Part shown: piece by piece, positions 9,240-18,202 of the stretch
Position numbering within the stretch: the stretch's first letter is position 1
How the letters are laid out: each line of letters opens with the position of its first letter
Assembly: GCA_018241525.1 (NCBI GenBank)
Contig: JAFEDR010000002.1
Coordinates: 29,222 to 93,221 of the forward strand
Length of the DNA stretch: 64,000 nt
Direction: 5' to 3'
Source: Pseudomonadota bacterium
Lineage (GTDB): Bacteria; Pseudomonadota; Gammaproteobacteria; Steroidobacterales; Steroidobacteraceae
The notes under the pieces: generated by a model
Database searches by the model: none
Told to the model about the DNA's origin: nothing
What the model saw: the letters and a program-made list of their open reading frames with translations, nothing else
Made by a program: the position numbers and the translations under genes

Positions 9240-11402
9240 TTACTGCCAGCGGTAGGAGTAGGTGAGACCGATCTGACGAGGCGCGGCCGGGAAGCCAATG
9301 ACCGAGCCGCCGTCGTTGAAGATCTCCCGGTAGTAGCGCTTGTTGGTCGCGTTCTTCGCCCATAGCGAGAGCTTCCACACGTCGCCAGGACCGGACAGCG
9401 TGAGTCGCGGATCGACGAGCACGTACGCGGCCTGGAACTGGTCCGGCGTGTTCTGCACGTAGTAGAAGGTTCCACCGCGCCAATTCGCGTCCACCGCTGC
9501 CGTCGCGGTCAGCGAGCTGCTCAGCGACCAGCGGTAGGAGATCGAGGAATCGACCTCGAGGTTTGGCGCATTGCCGAGGCGATTGCCGACGTCAACGCCC
9601 CCGACCGCGGATTCCACGACCTTGGTGTCCAGGAGCCCGACACCCAGATCGATCTTGAGGCCCGCGACTGGCAGCCAGCTTGCCTCGAGCTCACCTCCCT
9701 GCACGCGCGACTTGGCGACGTTGAAGATCCGGAATTCCGGGAATCCTTGCTCATTCGGGATCACGCCGAAGGCCTGCAGATCCTTGTAGTCGTAGTAGAA
9801 GAGGGCGCCGTTGAGCCGGAGCTTGCGATCAAGCCAGCTCGATTTGAATCCGGCCTCGTAGGCATTGATGAATTCAGGGTTATAGGGTGCCTTGGCGCCG
9901 ACATCCGTGACGTAGAAGCCTGTTACGCCACCGGACTTGTAGCCTCGCGAGGCGCTCACGTAGAGCAGTGCATCGCCGATCCGCCAATCGAGTCCGAGCT
10001 TGCCGGTCGGTTCGTGGTAGTGAAGCGTGGTGTCAACCGTGCAGGGGCAGGTATCGAAGGCTAGCGTCGGGTCCGACTGCGCCACCAAGGTGCCGCCGAC
10101 GTAGCGTTTCTGCTCATCCGTGTAGCGCAGCCCGACGGTGAGGCGCAGGGAATCGGCGAGCCTGATCTCGTTGTGCGTGAAGAGCGCGAAGTTCGTGACG
10201 TTCTGGGTGTACTTCTCGTTGAAGATGTAGCCTTCGTAAATCGGATTGTCGAGTTCGTTATAGACGTCACTCTCCTTCAGGCGGTCGTGGCCTGCGAAGA
10301 GCCCCAGAATCCAGTTCCAGTTGTGATCGCCGTTCGACGTCACGCGGATTTCTTCCGAGTACTGCAACAGGTGGCCGGGGTAGTAGTTCCAGCCGACCGG
10401 AAACGGTACAGATCCATAGTCTTCCGTGCGCGCGTACTCGAGGCTCTCGATCGAGGTGATCGACTTCAGCGTCTGCGCGCCGAAGTCGTGGTCCACGGTC
10501 GCAGTGAGTCCGTTCGACAGATTGTCGATGTACGGCTGAGGGCTGATCGTGTGCTGACCGTGGAAGATGTCGGGGTTGCCGCTCGCGGCAACCTGTGCGA
10601 GCTGTGCTCCGAGCGGGAGGCCCGATGCGTCCGCAATGTACTTGTAGTACCAGTCGTCCGACTTGTCGATGCCGCCGTGGAGGTTCAGCAGCACGTGCGT
10701 CGTGCCGAGGTCCCAAAGGATCTGGCCGCGCCAGTTGGCGCGGCGCGACTGGCCCCAGTTCTCTCCCGTCGTGTCGTTGACGAAGAAGCCCTTCATCTGC
10801 CTTTCACCAGCGACGGCGACCCGACCCGAGACATGATCGCCGAGCGCGCCGTTCACATAGGCCTCGGTGCCGAATAGCTCCCACTCTCCGGCGGTGACGG
10901 AGACCCCCGCGTCGAACGCCGGCGTCGGCTTGTTGGTGATGAAATTGACGGCGCCGGCCGTCGTATTGCGGCCGTAAAGCGTACCTTGAGGCCCTTTCAG
11001 GACCTCGACCCGCTCGAGATCCATCATCTGAAAGGCCAACTGTGAGTTGTTCACGAGGTATACCTCGTCGAGGTATACGCCCACCGGCTGAGTGCCATTG
11101 GTTGCAAAGTCGTTCAGGCTCAAGCCGCGCAGCGCGAAGATCGGCGCCGTATTGCCAACGGCATTCTTCGTCGTGAGATTTGGGGTTACGAGCGCGAGGT
11201 CGAGCGGCTGAACGGCGCCGGATTCGGCAAGCGCGGCGCCCGAGAACGCATCGACTGCCACCGGAACGTCCTGCAGGTTCTGGCTGCGCTTCTGCGCGGT
11301 GACGACGACTTCCTCGAGTGTCTCTTGCGCCCGTGACGCCCCGGGCGAGGCAGAGAGGAATGCCAGTGCGCAGGCCAGGAGTCGACGGGTCGAGGCAGTC
11401 AT
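9240..11402 (-). CDS. TonB-dependent outer-membrane receptor
   Basis: A 720-residue outer-membrane transporter. The signal peptide (MTASTRRLLACALAFLSASP, cleaved near SRAQ) is followed by a plug domain starting EEVVVTAQKRSQNLQDVPVA, with the plug signatures FALRGLSLNDFATNGTQPVG and VEVLKGPQGTLYGRNTTAGA. A 22-strand barrel follows, with strands such as LRLTVGLRYTDEQKRY and a C-terminus ending IGLTYSYRWQ. The start at 11402 is chosen for the signal peptide; the upstream extension in the same frame is antisense to tetR. It heads a probable two-gene operon with the NCS1 permease and is divergent from a TetR-family regulator, with a palindromic operator 38 bases upstream of the start codon. The ligand is unknown. 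Confidence 0.95.
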   Translation of the reverse strand: MTASTRRLLACALAFLSASPGASRAQETLEEVVVTAQKRSQNLQDVPVAVDAFSGAALAESGAVQPLDLALVTPNLTTKNAVGNTAPIFALRGLSLNDFATNGTQPVGVYLDEVYLVNNSQLAFQMMDLERVEVLKGPQGTLYGRNTTAGAVNFITNKPTPAFDAGVSVTAGEWELFGTEAYVNGALGDHVSGRVAVAGERQMKGFFVNDTTGENWGQSRRANWRGQILWDLGTTHVLLNLHGGIDKSDDWYYKYIADASGLPLGAQLAQVAASGNPDIFHGQHTISPQPYIDNLSNGLTATVDHDFGAQTLKSITSIESLEYARTEDYGSVPFPVGWNYYPGHLLQYSEEIRVTSNGDHNWNWILGLFAGHDRLKESDVYNELDNPIYEGYIFNEKYTQNVTNFALFTHNEIRLADSLRLTVGLRYTDEQKRYVGGTLVAQSDPTLAFDTCPCTVDTTLHYHEPTGKLGLDWRIGDALLYVSASRGYKSGGVTGFYVTDVGAKAPYNPEFINAYEAGFKSSWLDRKLRLNGALFYYDYKDLQAFGVIPNEQGFPEFRIFNVAKSRVQGGELEASWLPVAGLKIDLGVGLLDTKVVESAVGGVDVGNRLGNAPNLEVDSSISYRWSLSSSLTATAAVDANWRGGTFYYVQNTPDQFQAAYVLVDPRLTLSGPGDVWKLSLWAKNATNKRYYREIFNDGGSVIGFPAAPRQIGLTYSYRWQ

Positions 11403-11439
11403 GCGGGCGCTCCCCGGAGGGCGGTCCGGCAGGACCGCG

Positions 11440-11458
11440 AGGTTAATGTAATTAACCT
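11440..11458. promoter_or_regulatory. Perfect palindromic operator in the receptor/tetR intergenic region
   Basis: AGGTTAAT-GTA-ATTAACCT, an 8-bp perfect inverted repeat with a 3-bp spacer, in otherwise GC-rich DNA. It lies between the receptor start (11402) and the TetR-family start (11565), the usual arrangement for an autoregulated TetR operator that also controls the divergent operon. Binding is inferred from position and symmetry. Confidence 0.7.
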
Positions 11459-11564
11459 GCAAGACGTTAAACCAGGCTCCTTGCGCTGGCAAGCCGCACG
11501 CCGAGATTGTTCCGGGGCCGTGACTCTGCCAGAGTCGCCCGAAGAACCGGTGCAGGAGCACGCA

Positions 11565-12278
11565 ATGACGGCCGCCAAAGCGGCGCGCAGACCGACGCGG
11601 GAACGGATCCTCGACGAGGTCGAGCGACTGATCGCGGTCAAGGGCGTCTATGCGTTCACGCTGAAAGAGATCGCCGAGCCCTTGAAGGTCCAGCCGCCGG
11701 CGATCTACAAGCACTACCGGAGTCGGGACGACGTCCTCGTGGCGGTGTCGCGCCGCTTCATCGCGCTCCTTGCCCAGCAATTCCGCGCGGACGCCGGTGC
11801 GGCGCCCGTCCCGGCGCTACGGCGCGCGCTGGACGCATTCGTCGAACTCAAGATGGCGCACCCGGCGTACGTGCGCCTGTCTTTGATCGACTTCGCGACG
11901 CCCGGTGGCGGCATGGAGTACGTGAAGCTGGCGGCCGGCGGCTCGTTCGGTGACAACTTCCGGTCGGGCCCGCTCGCGCCGATGCATGAGCGGCTGCGGC
12001 GACTGCTGGTGGCCGGCGCTCGCAAGGGCGAATTTCGTTCGGTCGATGCGTCGGACTTCTATGGGATTGTCAAGTCGGCGCTGCTGATACGCCTTGTGTT
12101 TCCGGACGATGACCTCTTGGTCCGGCCGCCCACTGTGGCGGAGGTGGCAGGAACACAAGCATGGCTTTGGGATGTTGCGCTCAGCTACCTTTCGCCTCGG
12201 CGCGCCGCGTCGAACGGCAAGCGTCGCGTGGCCGCACGCTCGCGCGTTCGGGCATCGCGCGCAAAACGGCGGACCTGA
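11565..12278 (+). CDS. TetR/AcrR-family transcriptional regulator
   Basis: A 237-residue predicted repressor. The N-terminal DNA-binding domain (about residues 13-58) reads RERILDEVERLIAVKGVYAF, then TLKEIAEPLKVQPPAIYKHY, the classical TetR helix-turn-helix, followed by RSRDDVL. The ligand-binding C-terminal part is divergent and ends in a basic tail (RVAARSRVRASRAKRRT). The ATG at 11565 is chosen because it places the helix-turn-helix at the normal distance from the N-terminus. It is divergent from the TonB-dependent receptor/NCS1 permease operon and most likely controls it through the palindrome at 11440-11458. The inducer is probably the transported compound. Confidence 0.9.
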   Translation: MTAAKAARRPTRERILDEVERLIAVKGVYAFTLKEIAEPLKVQPPAIYKHYRSRDDVLVAVSRRFIALLAQQFRADAGAAPVPALRRALDAFVELKMAHPAYVRLSLIDFATPGGGMEYVKLAAGGSFGDNFRSGPLAPMHERLRRLLVAGARKGEFRSVDASDFYGIVKSALLIRLVFPDDDLLVRPPTVAEVAGTQAWLWDVALSYLSPRRAASNGKRRVAARSRVRASRAKRRT

Positions 12279-12330
12279 CGCCACACCGGCGATTCGGGCG
12301 ATAATCAAGGGACGTTGAGGAGCCACGCCC

Positions 12331-13992
12331 TTGAATCCATCTGCCCTGCCGTTCGCCCCACCGGAACTTACGACTCGGCTCGCGGCCCATGCGGCCCGGC
12401 TCAGCGGAACAACTCTCCGCGCTCTCGCCGCCGACGATCCGCGCCGCTTCGAGGCTCTTTCGCTCGAGGCGGAGGGCATCTTGCTGGATTTCTCCCGGCA
12501 GCTGATAGACGAACCGGCGTTGCTCGCCCTCTTGGAGCTCGCAGCGTCGGCCTCGCTCCCGGATCGAATCGAGCAGATGCTTTCGGGTGCAATCGTGAAC
12601 AATACCGAGCAACGCCCGGCTCTGCATACGGCGCTGCGCGATCGTAGTGGCACGCCGCTGACGGTGGGCAATGTCGATGTGCGACGGCTCGTCAAGGACG
12701 AGCGCGCCCGATGCCGGGCGTTCGTCAGAACTGTCAGTGGCGGGGAGCGGCTCGGCGCGACCGGCAAGCGCTTTACAGACGTGATCAACATCGGCATCGG
12801 CGGCTCGGACCTCGGTCCGGTCATGGCGGTCGAGGCGCTGAAGAGTTTCGCTTCTCGTAGTCCGCGCGTTCATTTCGTATCGAACATCGATGGCGTGCAG
12901 TTCGCGGATCTCGCCACCCAACTCGATCCTGCGAGCACGCTTGTGATCGTGTGCTCGAAGACATTTACGACGATTGAAACGCTGACGAATGCGCAGCTCG
13001 CGAGGGACTGGATCGTTGCGCGGTTGGGCGAGTCTGCCGTGCCGCGCCACTTTGCGGCCGTTTCGGTAAACCATGCCGCGATGAACGAGTTCGGGATTGC
13101 TCCGGACGCACGGTTCACGATGTGGGATTGGGTCGGTGGTCGATATTCAATGTGGTCCGCAATCGGGCTTGCGATTGAACTGTCCGTGGGATCGGAGCAG
13201 TTCGAATTGCTGCTCGACGGCGCATATGCGATGGATTGTCATTTCCGGAGTGCGCCCGTGCGGCGGAACTTGCCGGTCGTGCTCGGACTGCTCGGGGTCT
13301 GGAACCGGCAGTTCCTGGATTGCGCGAGTTCAGCGGTCCTGCCCTACGATCAGCGTCTACACCGGTTCCCGGCTTACCTTCAGCAGCTCGCGATGGAGTC
13401 GAACGGCAAGCGCGTGCGCCGGGACGGCGCCCAGGTTGGCTGGCCAACCGAACCGGTGATCTGGGGCGAGCCAGGCTCCAACAGCCAGCATTCGTTCTTT
13501 CAGCTCCTGCACCAAGGAACTGCTCGAGTGGCGCTCGATTTTCTGCTGCCGGCGCGCTCCTCGGTCGGTCTTCAGTCCTCCCAGGATCTGGCGAGCGCGA
13601 ATTGCCTCGCACAGGCCGAGGCCTTTGCCTTTGGCTACACGCTCGATGAGGCACAGCGGGAACTCCTCGCAAAGGGTATGTCGGAGGCTCGTGCGGCTGA
13701 GCTCGCCAGGCACAAGGTTCATCCGGGAAATCGACCGGCCAGTATTCTGGCTTTCGAGCGCCTGGACCCCGCGACACTCGGCAAACTGGTTGCGCTGTAC
13801 GAGCACAAGATCTTCGCGGAAAGCGTCATTTGGGATATCAATCCGTTTGACCAATGGGGCGTCGAGCTCGGCAAGCGGCTTGCGGAGGCGATTACGCCCG
13901 CGGTACGAATCGGCGGGTCGCCGGCTATTAGTCCGGGTATGCAGGCGCTGATTGGCCGGCTCCGCCGCTGGGGAGCTGGCTCCGCCGGCTAG
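12331..13992 (+). CDS. pgi: Glucose-6-phosphate isomerase
   Basis: Interconverts glucose 6-phosphate and fructose 6-phosphate, and so feeds nucleotide-sugar synthesis for the adjacent polysaccharide locus. The 553-residue length matches the family (549 in E. coli). Signatures are NIGIGGSDLGPVMAVEAL (phosphate binding), VCSKTFTTIETLTNA, and the block from MESNGKRVRRDGAQVGW to IWGEPGSNSQHSFFQLLHQG, which has the catalytic Glu and the ring-opening His. The C-terminal Lys region is VIWDINPFDQWGVELGK. Translation appears to begin at a TTG preceded by GAGGAG (12316-12321). A possible -10 (GATAAT, 12300-12305) lies just upstream. Confidence 0.96.
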   Translation: MNPSALPFAPPELTTRLAAHAARLSGTTLRALAADDPRRFEALSLEAEGILLDFSRQLIDEPALLALLELAASASLPDRIEQMLSGAIVNNTEQRPALHTALRDRSGTPLTVGNVDVRRLVKDERARCRAFVRTVSGGERLGATGKRFTDVINIGIGGSDLGPVMAVEALKSFASRSPRVHFVSNIDGVQFADLATQLDPASTLVIVCSKTFTTIETLTNAQLARDWIVARLGESAVPRHFAAVSVNHAAMNEFGIAPDARFTMWDWVGGRYSMWSAIGLAIELSVGSEQFELLLDGAYAMDCHFRSAPVRRNLPVVLGLLGVWNRQFLDCASSAVLPYDQRLHRFPAYLQQLAMESNGKRVRRDGAQVGWPTEPVIWGEPGSNSQHSFFQLLHQGTARVALDFLLPARSSVGLQSSQDLASANCLAQAEAFAFGYTLDEAQRELLAKGMSEARAAELARHKVHPGNRPASILAFERLDPATLGKLVALYEHKIFAESVIWDINPFDQWGVELGKRLAEAITPAVRIGGSPAISPGMQALIGRLRRWGAGSAG

Positions 13993-14331
13993 TTCGGCCA
14001 CCCGGCGATGGCCACCGGATGAGGCCCTGGCGCGCGTCTCGCGTACGATCGCCATGCGTCCGGAACCCGGACCAATTGCGGCCATACGGAGTGCCGCCTA
14101 GAATGCCGCCCAGAATCGACCTGAGGAAATCCTGCCAGTTCAAGGAGTTGAGAGCTGGTCGGTCGAGACAAATGCAGGCTCGCCTCACCCAGGACGGCGC
14201 GCGCCATGGGCTTGCGTCGGGCGGTGGGGCAAGGGACCAGCGGTATTGGCGGTTGCCGATGCCGACCGGATTGTTATTTCAGAAGCGCTCCAGCGGAAGA
14301 TCTACCCGCTGTTCGGTGCCAATTGAGGGTG
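13993..14331. other. 339-base region upstream of the polysaccharide locus, no gene recognised
   Basis: The region separates pgi from the SLBB export gene and probably holds the promoter of the polysaccharide locus. No JUMPstart/ops-type element, convincing -35/-10 pair or terminator was found. Short open frames on either strand show no family resemblance. A TTGTTATTTCAG stretch near 14270 is the most AT-rich part. Confidence 0.35.
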
Positions 14332-17157
14332 ATGAATCGCATGCCCATGTTCCGACGTAATGCTGTTGCGTCGCGTCCAGTCGCGAAAGCCGGCATATCG
14401 AATACCGCCTTCCTGGCCAGTGCGCTGGCGCTAGCCGCCGCCTTCATCGCCTCCGCGACCGACGCGCAGACGCCGACCGCCGAGCAGCTGAAGATATTTC
14501 AGAGTCTGCCGCAATCAGAGCGTGACGCGATTCTGCAGCAGATGGGCGTATCGAAGGGATCGGTCGCGATGCCGGCCACGGCAACGGACAATCAAGTCGT
14601 CGTGCAGCGACCGCCGACGAGCGGCACCGCCGCCGACATCGAAAACGCCGTGCAGAAGTCGGACGTCGCCGCAGCCGCGCGTGACTGGCGCATCAAGGGG
14701 GGAGAGCAACTGCTACTCGAGCTGGTTCTCCCCGAGCTGTCACCGAACCAGCCTCCACGATTGCCGGAAACGGAGCGCGGCCTGGTTGAATTGAGGCGCC
14801 TGGTCCTGAAGGGCAATCCCTACGAAGTTTCGACGACGGGAGTTCTGCAGCTGCCGGGACTCAAGCCCATCTCGCTCGCGGGCCTGACCCAAAAAGAGGC
14901 ACAGGAGCGGCTAGCGCTCGATCCGGAGCTGCGGGATTTCTCGGTGGCCGTCACGGTTCTTCGGCTAGAGCCTCAGGGAGCCAAGGCGCTCAAGCCATTT
15001 GGCTACGACATCTTTAAGGACGCGGTGAATGCATTAGTGCCGGGAACTGACTTGCCGGTGCCGGATGACTATCGCTTGGGCGCCGGCGACACGATGGGTG
15101 TGCAGCTCTATGGCCAGCAATCTCAGAACTACACGCTGCCGATCGGGCGGGACGGCACCATCAGCTTCCCCGATCTCGGCCCGGTGGGAGTTGCGGGCAT
15201 GCAATTCGGTGCGGCTCGAAGTCTCATCGAAGGGCGCGTGCGAAAGCAGCTGATTGGTACGCAGGCTCGCGTCACTCTCTCCGACCTGCGCTCAGCACGT
15301 GTGCTCGTGTTGGGTGACGCCACGCGGCCCGGTGGCTACGTCGTATCTGGGTTGTCGACCGCCACGGCTGCTTTGTTTGCGAGCGGTGGCGTCAAGTCGA
15401 TTGGTTCGCTTAGAAAGATCGAGATACGCCGAGACGGCGCATTGGTGAGACGACTGGATCTCTACGATGTGCTGCTTCACGGAAATACTGCGAATGACCT
15501 CCGGTTGCAGACAGGCGACGTTGTTTTTGTGCCGCCAGTGGGAGTGACCGTCGGAATTCACGGCGCTGTGCAGAGGCCGGCCATCTACGAGCTCAATCGA
15601 GAGCGAACCGTTGCGGAACTTGTCGACGTCGCCGGAGGGCTCACCCCTCTCGCGGACAATGGCCACGTTACGATCGAGCGAGTCGATGACGGCCGTCAAC
15701 GGCACGTCATCAGCCTGAACTTTTCGAGTCGCGAAGGTCAGGAATTTCCGCTGAAGAACGGCGACGTGGTCCACTTCGGCGCGGTCCTTCCGGTCGTTGA
15801 AAATGGCGTGATCCTTGAGGGGTTCGCATACCGGCCCGGTACCTACGCGTACCACGAGGGAATGCGGCTCACCGAGCTGTTGAGCTCGGTCGACGACTTG
15901 AAGCCCAAGGCGGACCTCAACTATGTGTTGGTGCGCCGCGAGGCTGCTGACCGCAGCAGGGTTCAGGTCTTTTCAGCCGACCTTGCCGCGGCATTGATAC
16001 ATCCAGGGTCGGACGCGGATATTCCGCTCAATCCGCGGGACCGGGTGGTGGTATTCGACCGAGTCTCGCCACGGGATTCAACCGTCGTGCCGCTTCTCGA
16101 AGAACTCAGTCGCCAGGCGCGGCCGGCGGAGCCGATGACGGTGGTGGAAATTACCGGGCGCGTCAATGCCCCTGGCAAGTACCCGCTCGAACCCGGCATG
16201 CGCGTCTCGGACATTCTCCGAGCCGGCGGCGGCCTGCAGGATGCCGCCTACGGAGTGAAGGCCGAGCTTACACGCTACGACGTGGTGGACGGTGATCGGC
16301 GTCGATCAGAAATGCAGGTTGTCGATTTGGCCGCCGTTGTACGTGGCGACACTTCGGCCAACGTAGTACTGCGTCCGTATGATGTCGTCACAATCCAAGA
16401 AACGCCCGAGTGGGGTCGCATTGAAAACGTCGCGATCCGAGGCGAGGTGCGATTTCCCGGGACTTACCGAATTCGTCGCGGCGAGACGATGCACTCGCTA
16501 CTCGAGCGAGCGGGCGGGTTAACGTCCCTCGCCTTCAGCGATGGGGCGATCTTTACTCGAGAAGAGCTCCGTGAACGCGAACGCGAACAGATCGATCGCC
16601 TCGCGAATCGCATGCAGGCGGATATTGCCTCCTTGTCACTCCAGGCATCGCAATCCAATCCGGGGGCGGCTGAGTCGGTTGCTGCTGGGCGAGGCCTGAT
16701 TGATCAACTTCGGGCCACCAAGCCGGTCGGTCGACTCGTGATCGACCTTGACCACATCATCGCGAACGACGCGGGTGCTGAGGGCGACGTCACGCTGCGA
16801 AACGGCGATGAACTGGTCGTCCCTCGGCGAACCCAGGAAATTACGATTCTGGGAGAGGTGCAAAGCCCGACGTCTGTGCTCTACCGCAAGGGCATGCGCC
16901 GGGACGACGCCATCGTGCTGAGTGGTGGGTTCACGCCTCGGGCGGATAAGGGGCGCGTGTACGTCGTGCGTGCCGATGGAAGTGTAGCGGCCGAACCGTC
17001 GAAGTGGTTTGGAACGCGAAGCACGGAAGTCCATCCGGGCGACACGGTTGTTGTTCCTTTTGATGCGGAGCGGATGCGCCCGCTGCCATTGTGGACCGCC
17101 GTCACGACAATCATCTACAACCTTGCGATTGCTGCGACGGCAATTACGCGTCTCTAG
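14332..17157 (+). CDS. Polysaccharide export protein with Poly_export and multiple SLBB domains
   Basis: A 941-residue envelope protein predicted to form or gate the periplasmic/outer-membrane path of exopolysaccharide export. A signal peptide ends near ASATDAQ (residue 45). A coiled stretch, LKIFQSLPQSERDAILQQMG, follows. The Poly_export domain begins around DDYRLGAGDTMGVQLYG, and then come several SLBB repeats (for example GIHGAVQRPAIYELNRERTV, ITGRVNAPGKYPLEPGMRV, AIRGEVRFPGTYRIRRGETM, ILGEVQSPTSVLYRKGMRRD). The C-terminus has one hydrophobic segment (WTAVTTIIYNLAIAATAI). It is far larger than Wza (about 380 residues) and belongs to the long multi-SLBB group. The start is ATG 14332 or 14341, both near GAGGG. 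It is the first gene of the polysaccharide operon. Confidence 0.9.
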   Translation: MNRMPMFRRNAVASRPVAKAGISNTAFLASALALAAAFIASATDAQTPTAEQLKIFQSLPQSERDAILQQMGVSKGSVAMPATATDNQVVVQRPPTSGTAADIENAVQKSDVAAAARDWRIKGGEQLLLELVLPELSPNQPPRLPETERGLVELRRLVLKGNPYEVSTTGVLQLPGLKPISLAGLTQKEAQERLALDPELRDFSVAVTVLRLEPQGAKALKPFGYDIFKDAVNALVPGTDLPVPDDYRLGAGDTMGVQLYGQQSQNYTLPIGRDGTISFPDLGPVGVAGMQFGAARSLIEGRVRKQLIGTQARVTLSDLRSARVLVLGDATRPGGYVVSGLSTATAALFASGGVKSIGSLRKIEIRRDGALVRRLDLYDVLLHGNTANDLRLQTGDVVFVPPVGVTVGIHGAVQRPAIYELNRERTVAELVDVAGGLTPLADNGHVTIERVDDGRQRHVISLNFSSREGQEFPLKNGDVVHFGAVLPVVENGVILEGFAYRPGTYAYHEGMRLTELLSSVDDLKPKADLNYVLVRREAADRSRVQVFSADLAAALIHPGSDADIPLNPRDRVVVFDRVSPRDSTVVPLLEELSRQARPAEPMTVVEITGRVNAPGKYPLEPGMRVSDILRAGGGLQDAAYGVKAELTRYDVVDGDRRRSEMQVVDLAAVVRGDTSANVVLRPYDVVTIQETPEWGRIENVAIRGEVRFPGTYRIRRGETMHSLLERAGGLTSLAFSDGAIFTREELREREREQIDRLANRMQADIASLSLQASQSNPGAAESVAAGRGLIDQLRATKPVGRLVIDLDHIIANDAGAEGDVTLRNGDELVVPRRTQEITILGEVQSPTSVLYRKGMRRDDAIVLSGGFTPRADKGRVYVVRADGSVAAEPSKWFGTRSTEVHPGDTVVVPFDAERMRPLPLWTAVTTIIYNLAIAATAITRL

Positions 17158-17322
17158 TCAAGTCTCGACGTGGAGGATCGGACGCCCGAAGAAGGGCGCG
17201 CTTACACTAGCTTCGATTCAAGGCCGCCCATCGGGCAATGGGCATTGGCGGCCGGCCTCGCGATGACGTGTTACGTCATGCGCCAGACGGTAGTGCGAAC
17301 GACAATCTGACCAAGGACCTGA

Positions 17323-18183
17323 ATGTCTGTGGAAACTCCGACGAAGCTAACGGTAGGCGACCTGCTGCGCGCTCTACGGCAGGACTACCGGGCCGTGCTG
17401 GTAATTCTGGCAGTGACCATTGGCGCCTCGATAGTTCTGGCGCTCGTCACGCCGGCGACGTATCGCTCGGAGGCAGTGGTTGCGCCGACACCCGATGATG
17501 GCGGTGCGGGAGCTCTCGCGGGTCTTGCGAGTCAGTTCGGCGGCCTTGCCGCCTTGGCCGGCGTTTCGGTTGGCAAGGGTGGCAATTGGCAGGAGGCCAT
17601 CGCGACACTTCGGTCACGGCATTTGATCGAAGAGCTTGTGCGACAAGACGAGCTCTTGCCAGTTCTCTTCGCGGACCGTTGGGATGGGCCCGCCAAGTCT
17701 TGGCGGGCAAGCCTTGGACGCGGCGCTCCGACAATGGGAGATGCTGTTCAGTTGTTTGAGCGGAAAATCCTCCAGGTGCGGGAGGATCTCAAGAGCGGCC
17801 TTGTCACCGTTAGAGTCGAATGGCGCGATCCCGAGCTTGCGGCTAGGTGGGCTAATGATTTGGTTGCGCTCGCCGATGCGGAGTTACGTGGGAAGAGTAT
17901 TGCTAATGCGTCTGCAGCGCTGGAGGCGCTGTCGGTGGAGTTTCGAAACGCCGAGGCCGTCGAGCTGAGGACCGCCGTGGCGCGACTGATCGAGGCGCAG
18001 CTGAAATCTAAACTGGTCGCTGGAATTCGAAAGGAATACGCGTTCCGAGTCATCGATCGCGCAGTTGCCTCGGATCGCGACAAGCGCGTGTTTCCAACTC
18101 GAACGGCGATCGTTATCGCCGGCGGGCTTCTGGGTGGCGTGCTCTCGTTCTTGTGGGTCGTGATGCGGCGAAGCTGGCGATGA
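17323..18183 (+). CDS. Wzz-type polysaccharide chain-length determinant protein
   Basis: A 286-residue inner-membrane co-polymerase. The first membrane segment lies at about residues 24-42 (AVLVILAVTIGASIVLALV). It is followed by a periplasmic domain opening TYRSEAVVAPTPDD with a Gly/Ala-rich loop (GALAGLASQFGGLAALAG), typical of exopolysaccharide PCP proteins. The second membrane segment is TAIVIAGGLLGGVLSFLWVV near the C-terminus, preceded by VASDRDKRVFPTR, the Pro-containing Wzz motif region. No tyrosine-kinase domain is present and none is encoded separately in the locus. It lies 165 bases after the SLBB gene and ends 19 bases before the flippase gene. Confidence 0.88.
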   Translation: MSVETPTKLTVGDLLRALRQDYRAVLVILAVTIGASIVLALVTPATYRSEAVVAPTPDDGGAGALAGLASQFGGLAALAGVSVGKGGNWQEAIATLRSRHLIEELVRQDELLPVLFADRWDGPAKSWRASLGRGAPTMGDAVQLFERKILQVREDLKSGLVTVRVEWRDPELAARWANDLVALADAELRGKSIANASAALEALSVEFRNAEAVELRTAVARLIEAQLKSKLVAGIRKEYAFRVIDRAVASDRDKRVFPTRTAIVIAGGLLGGVLSFLWVVMRRSWR

Positions 18184-18202
18184 TGCCCGGACGGTCTGCT
18201 GA

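Noticed and set aside
13928..14188. 86-codon minus-strand open frame after pgi
   Set aside because: It overlaps the pgi 3' end and shows no start signal or family resemblance.
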